DNA of 64,000 nucleotides from CAZKWG01 sp964615375. Its GTDB lineage: Bacteria; Myxococcota_A; UBA796; CAZKWG01. The position numbers and the translations under genes were made by a program. The stretch covers positions 248,001 through 312,000 of the forward strand of contig CAZTOW010000002.1 of NCBI GenBank assembly GCA_964615375.1. The letters run 5' to 3'. Within the stretch, counting starts at the first letter, position 1, and each line of letters starts with the position of its first letter. Below the pieces are notes generated by a model. The model saw nothing but the letters and a program-made list of their open reading frames with translations. It had not been told where the DNA came from and ran no database searches. Below, piece after piece: positions 1 to 8,742 of this stretch.

Positions 1-633
1 CGCCGCCTCCACCAGCACGTCGAAGCCCTTCTGCCGCACCAGGCGCCCCAGCCCCAGCACGCGCCCGGCCGGGCCCGGCCTCCAGGGCGCGCGGCCAAAG
101 CGGCGGGTGTCCACCCCGTTGGGGATGACCAGCACCTCGCGCGACCCGGCCAGGCTCCGCGCCGCCGCCGCGCTCACCGCCACCACCGCCCCCGTCCGAG
201 GGTCCAGCGCCCGGGTCACCCACCCGCGCAGGCGCGAGTCCGGCGAGGTGTTGTGCTCGCTGCGGACCAGGGGCCTCCCCGCCAGCATCCCGCCCAGGCG
301 CCCCCAGAGATCCCCCGCCCACAGGTGCGTGTGGACCAGATCCACCTCGCGCGCCGCGGCGGCCACCCGGGCCAGGGCCAGCGCGCCCGGCCCTCCCCGG
401 CGCCGCCCCGCCGAGCGCACCCGCACCCCCGCCGCCCGGAAGTCCGCCTCCAAGGCGCCTCCGTCATGGACCGTCATCACCTCCGGCGCCACCTCCGGCC
501 CGTGCAGGCGGCACAGGTCCAGCACCAGCCGCTCGGCGCCGCCCCCGGCGAGGTCGCAGATGACGTGCAGAACCCTCAGCAGCCGCCCTCCCTCGGCCCG
601 GCGAGGTGCGCCGCGCCCTCCGCTGGAATACAC
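1..633 (-). CDS. Glycosyltransferase family 4, partial (C-terminus beyond left edge)
   Basis: The reverse strand is open from about position 633 to the left edge. The N-terminal region reads VLHVICDLAGGGAERLVL (about residues 21-38), the usual opening of a GT-B glycosyltransferase that senses a lipid or sugar acceptor. Further motifs are RSEHNTSPDS (about 125-134), a VAVSAAAR stretch and IPNGVDTRRF (about 170-179). The frame ends in GRLVRQKGFDVLVEA at the window edge, the start of the nucleotide-sugar binding domain. This is typical of GT4 enzymes acting on polysaccharide or glycolipid precursors in the cytoplasm. I chose GTG at 633 because it is just upstream of the first strand, but the start is uncertain. 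It diverges from the sulfatase gene with about 27 bp between starts. Donor and acceptor cannot be told. Confidence 0.85.
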   Translation of the reverse strand, partial: MYSSGGRGAPRRAEGGRLLRVLHVICDLAGGGAERLVLDLCRLHGPEVAPEVMTVHDGGALEADFRAAGVRVRSAGRRRGGPGALALARVAAAAREVDLVHTHLWAGDLWGRLGGMLAGRPLVRSEHNTSPDSRLRGWVTRALDPRTGAVVAVSAAAARSLAGSREVLVIPNGVDTRRFGRAPWRPGPAGRVLGLGRLVRQKGFDVLVEAA

Positions 634-660
634 TCTCCGCCTTCTTCTGGCGAGGGTCGA

Positions 661-2769
661 TTGCGGCGCGCGCTCGGGCTCGGGCTGGCCTGGTTCGGCG
701 GCCTCTTCCTGCTGGACGGCTTGAGCTCCCTGTCCGAGCTGCGAAGCGCGCTCGGCAAGGTGGTGGCCGACGGCGACGTCGTCTGGGTCGCCCGCCGGGA
801 GGTGGCGATCTACCTGGCCCACATGCTCTCGGCCTACCTGGCCATGGGCCTGGGCGCCGGCCTCGTGCTCGCCCTGCTGGAGCGCAGCTTCCAGGGCGGG
901 TCCGCGCGGCGGCGCGCGCTGGTGTTCATCGTCGGCACGACGATCTGGATGCTGCTCCGCGGCGCCGTGCTCTGGCCGCTCATGCACTACGGGGTGCCCG
1001 GCCGGGACTGGATCGCCGGGAACCTGGATCCGGGCCAGATCACCGCCTTCTTCCTGCTCCTCCTCGGCCTCGGGCTGGCCCTGGAGGCCCGGCGCGCCCG
1101 CCCCCGCCTGCCCTGGCTGCTGGCCTTCCTGGGCTCGCTGGGCCTGGCCAGCCTGGCCGATCACCAGCCGGCCGCGGAGGCGCCGAAGAAGAACCAGGGC
1201 CTGAACGTCATCGTCTTCGGGATCGACGCGCTGCGCCCCGATCACCTCGCCTCCTTCGGCTACGACCGCGACACCGCGCCGCGCCTGGAGGCCGCCCTTC
1301 AGCGGATGAGCGTCTACGAGCACGCCTTCACCCCCGAGGCCCGCACCTGGGAGGCCTGGGCGAGCGTGCTCACCGGGGCCTACCCCTCCACCCACGGCCA
1401 GCGCTGGAGCCTGCCCCAGCCCGGCCGCGAGCTCCCCAGCGTGCCGATGCTCACGCACGCGCTCCAGGAGGCGGGCTACCACACGCGCTTCATCACCGAC
1501 GACAGCCGCTTCAGCTACATGCTGCCGAAGCACGGCTTCGACGCCATCGAGCAGCCCGCCCTCGGCTTCCGCACCTTCGCCGCCAGCCGGCTCCAGCCGA
1601 ACTTCCGCGCCTTCTTCACCTTCGCCAACGGCCCGCTGGGATGGCTGCTGGCCCCGGCCTACCGGCAGAACCAGGCCTACGGCATCACCTTCCGCGTGGA
1701 CGCCTTCCGCGAGCTGGTCAAACAGCAGGTCGCCGAGGCCGCCACCCACGATCGCTTCTTCCTGGCCGTCCACACCTGCCCGCTCCACACCCCCGCCGAC
1801 CGGCCCTGGCCCTACCACCGCCTGTACGGGATGGAGGACTACCGGGGCAGCAACCGCTACCGCTACCGCTCCTACGGCTCACAGCTCGTGGACGGCCCGA
1901 ACACCAACACCGACGCCGTCTCGCGGGCCGAGCGCCGGGGCCGCCAGCAGAACCTGAACCTCTACGACGCCGGCATCGCCATGGTCGATGAGATCTGGAG
2001 CGGCGTGGCCAGCGCGCTGGACGAGGGCGATCTCTGGGAGAACACGCTGGTCATCGTGCTGTCCGACCACGGCGAGGACTTCCTGGAGGACAGCACCCGC
2101 TACCGCTTCAGCGGGCCGAACCACGGCTTCCACCCCTGGGGCACCGGGCAGCAGCGCGTGGTGCTGGCCATCGCCGGGCCGGGCTTCTCGGCCGGGCGGC
2201 GCCCGGAGCTGGTCAACCTCGTGGACCTCGCCCCCACCATCGCCCAGGCCACGGGCGTCTCCCTGCCCACCGCCGAGGGCCTCCCGCTCCAGACCTCGCC
2301 TGGCCCGCGCGTGCTCTTCGGCGAGACCGGCGTGGGCGAGCCCGGCTACTGGCCGAAGGGCCACCGCAGCGTGCCCTTCAAGAGCGCGCAGCGGCGCTAC
2401 ACCCTCGACCCCGAGACCGGCCGCGCCTACCAGAAGCCCGAGTACGACGAGATCACCATCGCGGCCAAGGACCGCTGGGCCTACGACGACGAGTTCTGGC
2501 TGGTGCAGGAGCCCTGGGAGGACGGGTCCCACCGCTACAGCCTCTTCCGCTGGCGGGAGGACCCCACCTTCGCCCGGGACGTGCTGGCGCTCTACCCCGA
2601 GGAGGCCCGCCGCCTCTACGCCGCGCTGCGCGCCCGCCCCCGCTTCCCCGGCCAGGTGGAGCCCGAGGAGGACCCGGTGGCGCTCCGGCGCCCCGCCGAC
2701 GCCGACGAGGAGCGCGCCGTCCCGACCCCTGTCGCGCCCGCCCCCGACGCCGAGGGAGCCCCCGAGTGA
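661..2769 (+). CDS. Membrane-anchored sulfatase / alkaline-phosphatase-superfamily protein
   Basis: 702 residues. About five membrane segments fill residues 1-170, followed by a periplasmic sulfatase-type domain. This starts with NVIVFGIDALRPDH (about 181-194, metal-binding Asp189), continues with EARTWEAWASVLTG (Thr229 in the nucleophile position) and ends with LSDHGEDF (Asp469-His470) and NHGFHPWGTG. A Thr nucleophile is the hallmark of LtaS/phosphoethanolamine-transferase-like enzymes rather than formylglycine sulfatases, so a phospho-headgroup transferase is at least as likely as a true sulfatase. The start is inferred to be TTG at 661, which has GAGGG just upstream and no better in-frame start near the first membrane segment. 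Upstream in-frame ATGs would run through the divergent glycosyltransferase. Its stop overlaps the next start (GTGA). Confidence 0.85.
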   Translation: MRRALGLGLAWFGGLFLLDGLSSLSELRSALGKVVADGDVVWVARREVAIYLAHMLSAYLAMGLGAGLVLALLERSFQGGSARRRALVFIVGTTIWMLLRGAVLWPLMHYGVPGRDWIAGNLDPGQITAFFLLLLGLGLALEARRARPRLPWLLAFLGSLGLASLADHQPAAEAPKKNQGLNVIVFGIDALRPDHLASFGYDRDTAPRLEAALQRMSVYEHAFTPEARTWEAWASVLTGAYPSTHGQRWSLPQPGRELPSVPMLTHALQEAGYHTRFITDDSRFSYMLPKHGFDAIEQPALGFRTFAASRLQPNFRAFFTFANGPLGWLLAPAYRQNQAYGITFRVDAFRELVKQQVAEAATHDRFFLAVHTCPLHTPADRPWPYHRLYGMEDYRGSNRYRYRSYGSQLVDGPNTNTDAVSRAERRGRQQNLNLYDAGIAMVDEIWSGVASALDEGDLWENTLVIVLSDHGEDFLEDSTRYRFSGPNHGFHPWGTGQQRVVLAIAGPGFSAGRRPELVNLVDLAPTIAQATGVSLPTAEGLPLQTSPGPRVLFGETGVGEPGYWPKGHRSVPFKSAQRRYTLDPETGRAYQKPEYDEITIAAKDRWAYDDEFWLVQEPWEDGSHRYSLFRWREDPTFARDVLALYPEEARRLYAALRARPRFPGQVEPEEDPVALRRPADADEERAVPTPVAPAPDAEGAPE

Positions 2770-4379
2770 GCGCCCCCACCGCCGCCCAGCTCCTCGCCCG
2801 CGCCCTGGCCCGCCTCGGCGTGCGCTACGCCTTCGGGATGCCCGGCGGCGAGGTCCTGCCCATCCTGGAGGCGCTGCGCCAGGAGGGCGTGGAGTTCGTG
2901 CTGGTCCGGCACGAGGGCAGCGCCGGCTTCATGGCCGACGCCGCCTGGCAGCTCACCGGGGCGCCGGGGGTCTGCGTCTCCACCCTCGGACCTGGTCTGA
3001 CGAACCTGGTCACAGGGGTCGCCGGGGCCTGGCTGGAGCGCTCCGCCGTCGTGGCCATCTCCGGCCAGGTCGAGAGCGGGATCTACAATGTCTATACGCA
3101 CCAGACCCTGGACCAGCAGGCGCTCCTGAGGCCGGTGGTGCGGGCCTCCGTCACGCTGAGCGCGCGGGAGGCCTGGCGCGAGATCCCGCTCACCCTGCGC
3201 CGGCTCTTCGAGGGCCGCCCGGCGCCGGTCCACCTCAACGTGCCCGCCGACGTGGCGACGGCCCCGCAGCCTGGCGTCTTCGACGACCGCTTCCAGGCCG
3301 CCCCGCGCATGCCAGCCGAGCCCGATCTGGCCGCCGCCGCCGCCCGCCTCGCCGCCGCCCAGCGCCCCCTCCTGCTCCTGGGCCCCGCCGACCGCAGCCC
3401 GGAGGCCGCCCGCGGGATCCGCGCCCTGGCCGAGGCCGCCCGCGCCCCCGCGCTGAGCACCTACCGGGCCAAGGGGCTGGTGGACGAGACCAGCCCGCGC
3501 AGCCTCGGGGCCTTCGGGCTCTCGCCCGTGGTGGACCGCCACCAGTCCGCCCTGGTCGCCGAGGCCGACCTGCTCGTGCTCATCGGCTTCGACGCCGCTG
3601 ATCTGCGCCCCCAGTGGCTGCCGGGCTGGCCCGCCTCCACCCCCTGCCTGGTCCTGGACAGCCACCCGCCCACCGACCTGCTCAGCCCCGTGGAGCACCT
3701 CCTCCTCGGCCCCGTGGGCCCGGTCGCCAGCCTGCTCGCCGAGCGCGTCCTCGCCACGGAGGCCCGCTCCGACTGGCCCGAGGCCCGGCTGGACGCCCAC
3801 CGCGCGGCCATCGCTGCCCCCTTCCAGGACGGCCCCGATGGCCCGGCCACCGCCATCCGCGCCCTGCAGGAGGCCCTGCCCCAGGACGCCCTCGTGGCGC
3901 TGGACGTCGGCGCTCACCGCATCACGGCCTGCCACGTCCTCCGCCAGCGCGCGCCCGGCCTCCTGCTGCAGTCCAACGGGCTCGCCTCCATGGGCTACGG
4001 CCTGCCCGCCGCGCTGGCCGGGGCCATCCTGCGCCCGGGGCGGCCGACGGTGGCGCTCACCGGGGACATGGGCCTGCTCATGTGCCTGGGCGAGCTCGGC
4101 GTCGCCCAGGAGCGCGGCCTGGATCTCATCGTCGCCTACCTCTCCGACGAGAGTCTCGCCCTCATCGAGCTCAAGCAGGCTCGCGGCGGGCTCCCCCCGG
4201 TGGGTGTGCGCTTCCAGAACCCCGCGGTGGAGCCCCTGGCGCGGGCCTTCGGCGGCGTGGGCGAGACCGCGCGCGGCCCGGAGGCCATCCGAGCGGCCGT
4301 CTCCCGCGCCCTGACCCGGGGCGGGCTCACCCTGCTGGAGATCCCCGTCCGCGCCGCCGACTACAACGGGCAGATGTAG
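2766..4379 (+). CDS. ThDP-dependent enzyme, acetolactate-synthase-like
   Basis: 537 residues with the three-domain layout of the acetolactate synthase / ThDP decarboxylase family. The N-terminal Pyr domain has FGMPGGEVLPILEAL and the catalytic Glu50 in VRHEGSAGF, followed by STLGPGLTN. A central domain and a C-terminal PP domain follow, the latter with GDMGLL (Asp434) and a SDESLALIELKQ segment. The GDG...NN ThDP/Mg signature is altered: Met replaces the second Gly and SDES replaces the Asn pair. Acetolactate synthases, sulfoacetaldehyde acetyltransferase and sulfopyruvate or phosphonopyruvate decarboxylases all share this fold, and the sequence does not separate them. It is translationally coupled to the sulfatase (4-bp overlap) and lies 3 bp before the MBOAT gene, so a role in supplying a precursor for a cell-surface group is inferred, not shown. 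Confidence 0.8.
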   Translation: MSAPTAAQLLARALARLGVRYAFGMPGGEVLPILEALRQEGVEFVLVRHEGSAGFMADAAWQLTGAPGVCVSTLGPGLTNLVTGVAGAWLERSAVVAISGQVESGIYNVYTHQTLDQQALLRPVVRASVTLSAREAWREIPLTLRRLFEGRPAPVHLNVPADVATAPQPGVFDDRFQAAPRMPAEPDLAAAAARLAAAQRPLLLLGPADRSPEAARGIRALAEAARAPALSTYRAKGLVDETSPRSLGAFGLSPVVDRHQSALVAEADLLVLIGFDAADLRPQWLPGWPASTPCLVLDSHPPTDLLSPVEHLLLGPVGPVASLLAERVLATEARSDWPEARLDAHRAAIAAPFQDGPDGPATAIRALQEALPQDALVALDVGAHRITACHVLRQRAPGLLLQSNGLASMGYGLPAALAGAILRPGRPTVALTGDMGLLMCLGELGVAQERGLDLIVAYLSDESLALIELKQARGGLPPVGVRFQNPAVEPLARAFGGVGETARGPEAIRAAVSRALTRGGLTLLEIPVRAADYNGQM

Positions 4380-4382
4380 CCC

Positions 4383-5840
4383 GTGCTGTTCAACTCGCGG
4401 ATCTTCCTCGCCCTGCTGGTGCTCGTCCTGGCGGTCTACTACGTCCTGCCCGAGCGGTGGAGGATCGGCTTCCTGCTCGCCGTCTCCATCGTCTTCTACG
4501 GCTGGTGGGACCCGCAGCTCTGCCTGCTGCTCTTCTGCTGCATCGGCTTCAATTTCTGGCTCGGCGCCCGCATGCACGCGGCCCGGGGCGACGCCGCGCG
4601 CGGTCGCCGCCTCGTGTGGCTCTGCGTCATCGCCAACATCGGCGTGCTCGGCTTCTTCAAGTACACCGACTTCTTCATCGAGGAGTTCTGCCTCCTCGCC
4701 TCCCTCGCCGGCGTGAACATCGACCCGCAGGACCACCTGCTGCGCCTGGTCCTGCCCGTCGGCATCAGCTTCTACACCTTCCAGACGATGTCCTACCCGC
4801 TCGACATCTACCGTGGCGAGATCGTCGAGCCTGAGCGCAGCCTCACCCGCTTCGCCCTCTATGTGACCTTCTTCCCCCAGCTCGTCGCCGGCCCCGTCGA
4901 GCGTGCCCCGCACCTGCTCCCGCAGTTCTCCCGGCCCTTCCGCCTCGACCGCCGCATGGTCTACGAGGGCGTCTTCCTGGTCCTGCTGGGCTTCGCCAAG
5001 AAGGTCATCATCGCCGACCGGCTCGGCGCCTGGATCGCCCCCTTCTACCGCGCTACCGAGACCACCGCGGCCGAGGCCGCCGCCAGCATGCTGCTGTTCA
5101 CCACGCAGATCTACGTGGACTTCTCGAGCTACAGCGACATCGCCATCGGGCTCGGGCTGCTGCTGGGGTACAGCATCCGACCGAACTTCAACCTGCCCTT
5201 CGTGGTGCCCAGCATCCCCGAGCGCTGGCGGCGCTGGCACCTCTCCATGAGCGAGTGGTTCCGCGACTACATCTTCATCCCGCTGGGCGGCTCGAAGAAG
5301 GGGGTGGTGCGGACGCAGATCAACGTGCTCATCGTGATGCTGGCCAGCGGGCTCTGGCACGGCGCCAGCAACAACTTCCTGGTCTGGGGCCTGCTCAACG
5401 GCCTGACCATGGTGGGTCACCGCCTGCTGCTGCGCCCGCTCCGGGTGGTCTCCGGCCTGATGGACCGCCACCCCGTCACGCGGATCGGCTATTTCTACCT
5501 CTGCTGCTTTGTCACCTACTGCACCATCGCCAGCATCAACATCTTCTTCCGCTGCCCCGACTGGGAGACCGCGAAGCGCTACGTGCGCATCATCTTCCTG
5601 TCCGGCTGGCAGACCTGGGTGGAGACCGCGCGAAACCTGGGCGACTTCCCGCCCGATCTCGTCAACGGCTTCGCCTGGACCCTGGTCGTCTTCGTGCTGC
5701 ACGAGTCCCAGCGCTGGCTGGACGCGAAGCGCCACATCCGCGACCGCCGCTGGCTGTGGGTCGCCACCTGCCTGCTCCTCTTCTGGGGCGTCGTGACCTT
5801 CGGCGTCTCCGGCTCCCAGTTCATCTACTACCAGTTCTAG
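4383..5840 (+). CDS. MBOAT family O-acyltransferase (AlgI/DltB-like)
   Basis: 485 residues, polytopic throughout. The sequence opens MLFNSRIFLALLVLVLAVYYVLP, the characteristic AlgI-like N-terminus, and carries YFTFQTMSYPLDIYRG-like and VAGPVERA motifs, SYSDIAIGLGLLLGY and the conserved LWHGASNNFLVWG with catalytic His326. The family moves acyl groups across the inner membrane onto exopolysaccharide, teichoic acid or other envelope acceptors, usually with an SGNH-type periplasmic partner. Such a partner is the next gene, two bases downstream. The start is GTG at 4383, three bases after the previous stop. The acceptor is unknown. I place it with the adjacent sulfatase-like and glycosyltransferase genes as an envelope-modification locus. 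Confidence 0.93.
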   Translation: MLFNSRIFLALLVLVLAVYYVLPERWRIGFLLAVSIVFYGWWDPQLCLLLFCCIGFNFWLGARMHAARGDAARGRRLVWLCVIANIGVLGFFKYTDFFIEEFCLLASLAGVNIDPQDHLLRLVLPVGISFYTFQTMSYPLDIYRGEIVEPERSLTRFALYVTFFPQLVAGPVERAPHLLPQFSRPFRLDRRMVYEGVFLVLLGFAKKVIIADRLGAWIAPFYRATETTAAEAAASMLLFTTQIYVDFSSYSDIAIGLGLLLGYSIRPNFNLPFVVPSIPERWRRWHLSMSEWFRDYIFIPLGGSKKGVVRTQINVLIVMLASGLWHGASNNFLVWGLLNGLTMVGHRLLLRPLRVVSGLMDRHPVTRIGYFYLCCFVTYCTIASINIFFRCPDWETAKRYVRIIFLSGWQTWVETARNLGDFPPDLVNGFAWTLVVFVLHESQRWLDAKRHIRDRRWLWVATCLLLFWGVVTFGVSGSQFIYYQF

Positions 5841-5842
5841 CC

Positions 5843-6910
5843 ATGCCCGCGCCTGTACCTCCCCCTCCCCCGCAGCCCACGCTCGAAGAGACGCGCGACG
5901 CCGTGCGCCTGCTTGGCGGGATCTGCCTCACGGCGCTGGCCCTCTTCCTGCTCTACGCTCAGACCGTTCATCTGCGCGGCTTCTTCGTGGAGTACGGCCG
6001 CGAGAACACGGCGAGCTGGATGCTGTGGAAGGCCAGCCGGCTGCGCGAGGGCGAGCTGCGGGCGCACGAGGGCGGGCGGCTGGTCTGGCTGGTCGGGAGC
6101 TCCATCCTGCGCGAGAGCTTCGACGAGGAGGTGGCGAACGCCGCGCTGGAGACCGCCCGCAGCCCCTACCGCGTGGTCAAGTTCGGCCAGAACCGCGGCG
6201 CCTCCGGCCTCAGCGCCGGCCTGCTGGAGCGCCTGCCGGTGCGCGAGGGCGACCTCGTCCTGCACACGGTGGGCATGGAGAACTTCCTGGAGAGCTGGAT
6301 CGACCGCACAGGCCTGCCCTGGTGGCGCATCACCATGCTCGTCCCGCCCGAGCGCTGGTGGCAGGTCTCCGAGTGGACCCCTCAGGAGAAGCTGGAGAAC
6401 GCGCTCTCCCTGCCCGCGCCCTTCTGGGAGTATCGGGAGGAGGCCATGACGGGCTGGCTCCGCTGGATCGAGGCCCCCTGGCAGGGCGTCCCGAAGCGGC
6501 GCCGCAACCACTACACGCTCGAATTCCTCGAGGGCGAGCACCGGGCCACCTTCGACGCGGAGGCCGAGGCCGATCTGGAGAGCGCCTGGCGCCTGGACCC
6601 AGAGGACATCGATCTGTCCGATCGGCAGTTCAACCGGATGGGCCTCGCCTGGATGCGCGAGCGCTGCGACGCGCTGGGGGCCACGCTGGTGCTGGCCGAC
6701 GTCCCTCCGCGCCGGCAGTACGTGAGGCAGTTCATGGCTCCCGAGGTGCAGAAATCCTGGGAGGCCTGGCGGGACGCCCAGCCGGGCCTCCTGAGATTCC
6801 CGCAACTCCCCGAAGACGACTACTATGACATGAAGCACCCGAACTTTCGGGGGCGCGAGCGGCTCACCACCGAGCTGGTGGGGTGGGTGCTCGGACAGAC
6901 GGATCGCTGA
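5843..6910 (+). CDS. SGNH-like periplasmic partner of the MBOAT protein
   Basis: 355 residues. A proline-rich N-terminus is followed by one membrane segment (about residues 22-42) and a periplasmic domain. Block I reads LVGSSILRESF with the candidate nucleophile Ser86/Ser87. The C-terminal catalytic pair is YDMKHPNFRGR (Asp329, His332), matching the DxxH of SGNH/GDSL hydrolases. A single-pass SGNH-like protein next to an AlgI-type MBOAT is the usual two-protein O-acylation arrangement, as in AlgI-AlgJ/AlgX or DltB-DltD. ATG at 5843 is chosen because it lies two bases after the MBOAT stop and just ahead of the membrane segment. Longer in-frame starts would lie inside the MBOAT gene. Confidence 0.82.
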   Translation: MPAPVPPPPPQPTLEETRDAVRLLGGICLTALALFLLYAQTVHLRGFFVEYGRENTASWMLWKASRLREGELRAHEGGRLVWLVGSSILRESFDEEVANAALETARSPYRVVKFGQNRGASGLSAGLLERLPVREGDLVLHTVGMENFLESWIDRTGLPWWRITMLVPPERWWQVSEWTPQEKLENALSLPAPFWEYREEAMTGWLRWIEAPWQGVPKRRRNHYTLEFLEGEHRATFDAEAEADLESAWRLDPEDIDLSDRQFNRMGLAWMRERCDALGATLVLADVPPRRQYVRQFMAPEVQKSWEAWRDAQPGLLRFPQLPEDDYYDMKHPNFRGRERLTTELVGWVLGQTDR

Positions 6911-6933
6911 GAGACCGAACGGAGGAGGCGCGC

Positions 6934-7521
6934 ATGCTCGACCTGGAGCCGGTGCTCGATCGATGCAAGGACCTTCAGCGCGAGGGCGCGCTGGGCCTGG
7001 GCGCGCTGCGTCGCGTGCTGGAGGAGGCGCAGGTCTGCGAGCAGACCGTGGCCCTGCTCAGTCGCCCCGACCCCAGCCGCCCCTACGGCCGCCGCGTGCT
7101 CTTCGCCGACGCGCACATGGAGGCCATGATCGCGCTCTGGACGCCCGGGATCCCCTGCGCTCCCCACGATCACGGCGGCTCGGTGGGCGGCGTGCGCGTG
7201 CTCCAGGGCGAGGCCATCCACCGGATCTGGCGGGTGCGCGGCGGCCGACTCGAGCAGGTCGCCGAGGAGCGCGTGGGCGCCGGCGGCGTGCTGGCCTGCG
7301 GGCCCGAGCTCGTCCACTCCATGGAGGACGCCGGGGGAGCGCTCCCCCTCGCTACCCTGCACCTCTACGCCGGCCCCATCGATCACATGGTCGTCTACGA
7401 TTCAGCCAGCCAGCGTACGCTGATCGTAGATGGCGGCTGCGGGGCCTGGGTGCCGGACGACGAGCCCCACCGGATCCGCGCCGCCCACGCCGGCATGCTG
7501 GCCCCCGCGGAGCTCGCGTGA
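6934..7521 (+). CDS. Cysteine dioxygenase family protein
   Basis: 195 residues, cupin fold. The iron-binding histidines are visible as HDHGGS (His78, His80) and ELVHSM (His128), with the spacing expected of cysteine dioxygenase type I. CAPHDHGGSVGGVRVLQG is typical of bacterial members, which lack the mammalian Cys-Tyr crosslink cysteine: Gly sits there here. The reaction would be cysteine plus O2 to cysteine sulfinate, in the cytoplasm. ATG at 6934 is preferred because GGAGGAGG precedes it. Its stop overlaps the start of the next gene (GTGA). Related 3-mercaptopropionate dioxygenases cannot be excluded. Its presence in an envelope operon is unusual. Confidence 0.85.
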   Translation: MLDLEPVLDRCKDLQREGALGLGALRRVLEEAQVCEQTVALLSRPDPSRPYGRRVLFADAHMEAMIALWTPGIPCAPHDHGGSVGGVRVLQGEAIHRIWRVRGGRLEQVAEERVGAGGVLACGPELVHSMEDAGGALPLATLHLYAGPIDHMVVYDSASQRTLIVDGGCGAWVPDDEPHRIRAAHAGMLAPAELA

Positions 7522-8447
7522 GCCCGCTGGTCCTCCTGGGCGCGGCCCTGGCCGCCCCCTTCGGTCAGGTGGATCTGGTCGCGGGAAGCCCCGAATTCGG
7601 CGGCTGCATCGCGGGGGATCGCGAGGACGCCGACACCTGCGCCGGCAAATTCTACCGCTTCCTCACCGACTCGCTGCTGACCCAGGGCTTCACCTTCCAG
7701 GGCCAGCCCGCCGCCGGGAGCGCGGTCTTCCAGCGCGAGGCCGGGTGGATGCTCGGCGCCCGCCTGGACAGCTTCCCGCTGGGACCGCCGCCCGAGAACC
7801 TGTCCGGCAAGCCCGAGAACACGCAGTTCTCTCCCGTGCTGCCGCGCCTCATGGGCGCGTACCGGCTCGACCAGGCCCGCGACCTCAGCCTGGGGGCCAG
7901 CCTGCTCCCCCCCATCCCCGTCGGCGGCGCCTCCGCCCTGGTCCTCGGCGTGGAGGCCAGCCTGGCCGGGGAGCTCGGGCCCACGCGCCTCGGCGGCGCC
8001 CTCGAGCTCGGCTACGCCCGCGCCCGCGCGCCCATCGTCGCCAGCGAGGAGCAGTTCGAGAGCCGGGAGGACTGGAGCAACCCCGACAACCTGGACCCGG
8101 AGACCTACGAGGCCGTCTGCGGGGCCAGCGAGCGCGGCTGCCTGGACACCTTCCAGCAGCTCACGGTCGGGGCGCATGCCCAGGCGGCCTGGAGCCTCGG
8201 CGCGTTTCAGCCCTACGCGCGGCTGAACCTCAGCTTCCTGGTCGATTCTCTCTACGTGATGTACGACGACACCACCTGGCGCCTGCTGGCCCTGCAGCCC
8301 GGGCTGGGCGCGGGCAGCGCCCTGGATCTGGGGCGGGCCACCCTGCATCTGGGCGGCGATCTCGCGCCGCTGGGGCCGAATCAGAGCGAGACCCAGGCGC
8401 TCGGGCTGCTGTGGAAGCTGGAGGGCTCGGCGAGCTGGCGGCTGTAG
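7518..8447 (+). CDS. Predicted outer-membrane/periplasmic protein, unknown function
   Basis: 309 residues. A short hydrophobic N-terminus (MSPLVLLGAALAAPFGQVD) looks like a signal peptide with an Ala-x-Ala type cleavage. The rest is rich in alternating Gly/aromatic strands (LGGALELGYARARAPIV, FQPYARLNLSFLVDSLYVMYDD), as expected of a small beta-barrel. It has four Cys in the mature part, in CIAGDREDADTC and CGASERGC. GTG at 7518 overlaps the dioxygenase stop, so it is the last gene of this operon. I do not recognise the family. Confidence 0.7.
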   Translation: MSPLVLLGAALAAPFGQVDLVAGSPEFGGCIAGDREDADTCAGKFYRFLTDSLLTQGFTFQGQPAAGSAVFQREAGWMLGARLDSFPLGPPPENLSGKPENTQFSPVLPRLMGAYRLDQARDLSLGASLLPPIPVGGASALVLGVEASLAGELGPTRLGGALELGYARARAPIVASEEQFESREDWSNPDNLDPETYEAVCGASERGCLDTFQQLTVGAHAQAAWSLGAFQPYARLNLSFLVDSLYVMYDDTTWRLLALQPGLGAGSALDLGRATLHLGGDLAPLGPNQSETQALGLLWKLEGSASWRL

Positions 8448-8543
8448 ACGGGGAGCTGGCACGGATTTTGCTTGAACCGGCCTGCGCGGGGGCACGCCCC
8501 TCTCTCCTCATCCCGCCGCAGTACGCCCTCGCTGGAGCTCCCC

Positions 8544-8714
8544 ATGGCCCGCTCGCTCACCGTGAAGCACGAAGAGAAGCCCTCCACCACTCCTCTCTTC
8601 ACCGCCTTCCTCCTGCTCGCCTGCGCCTGGATGGCCGCGACGGCCCTCTCCGCGGCCTCCGCCGAGGAGACCAGCGCCCCCCTCCCGGCGACGCTGGGAA
8701 TCGACGGGCAGTAG
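8544..8714 (+). CDS. Small single-pass membrane protein, hypothetical
   Basis: 56 residues: a charged N-terminus (MARSLTVKHEEKPS), one hydrophobic segment (about residues 19-38, LFTAFLLLACAWMAATAL) and a short exported tail. The ATG at 8544 follows a weak GGAG. No family is recognised. It stands alone between the sulfatase operon and a strong hairpin, so it could be a genuine small protein or a chance frame in GC-rich DNA. Confidence 0.45.
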   Translation: MARSLTVKHEEKPSTTPLFTAFLLLACAWMAATALSAASAEETSAPLPATLGIDGQ

Positions 8715-8742
8715 ATCGCGCTCTACGATTGGTGGAGTTCAT

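Noticed and set aside
253..660. An N-terminal extension of the sulfatase starting at 253
   Set aside because: It overlaps the divergent glycosyltransferase and has no sulfatase similarity.
2616..5735. A 1039-codon reverse frame opposite the ThDP and MBOAT genes
   Set aside because: No motifs; explained by GC-rich codon bias of the opposite strand.
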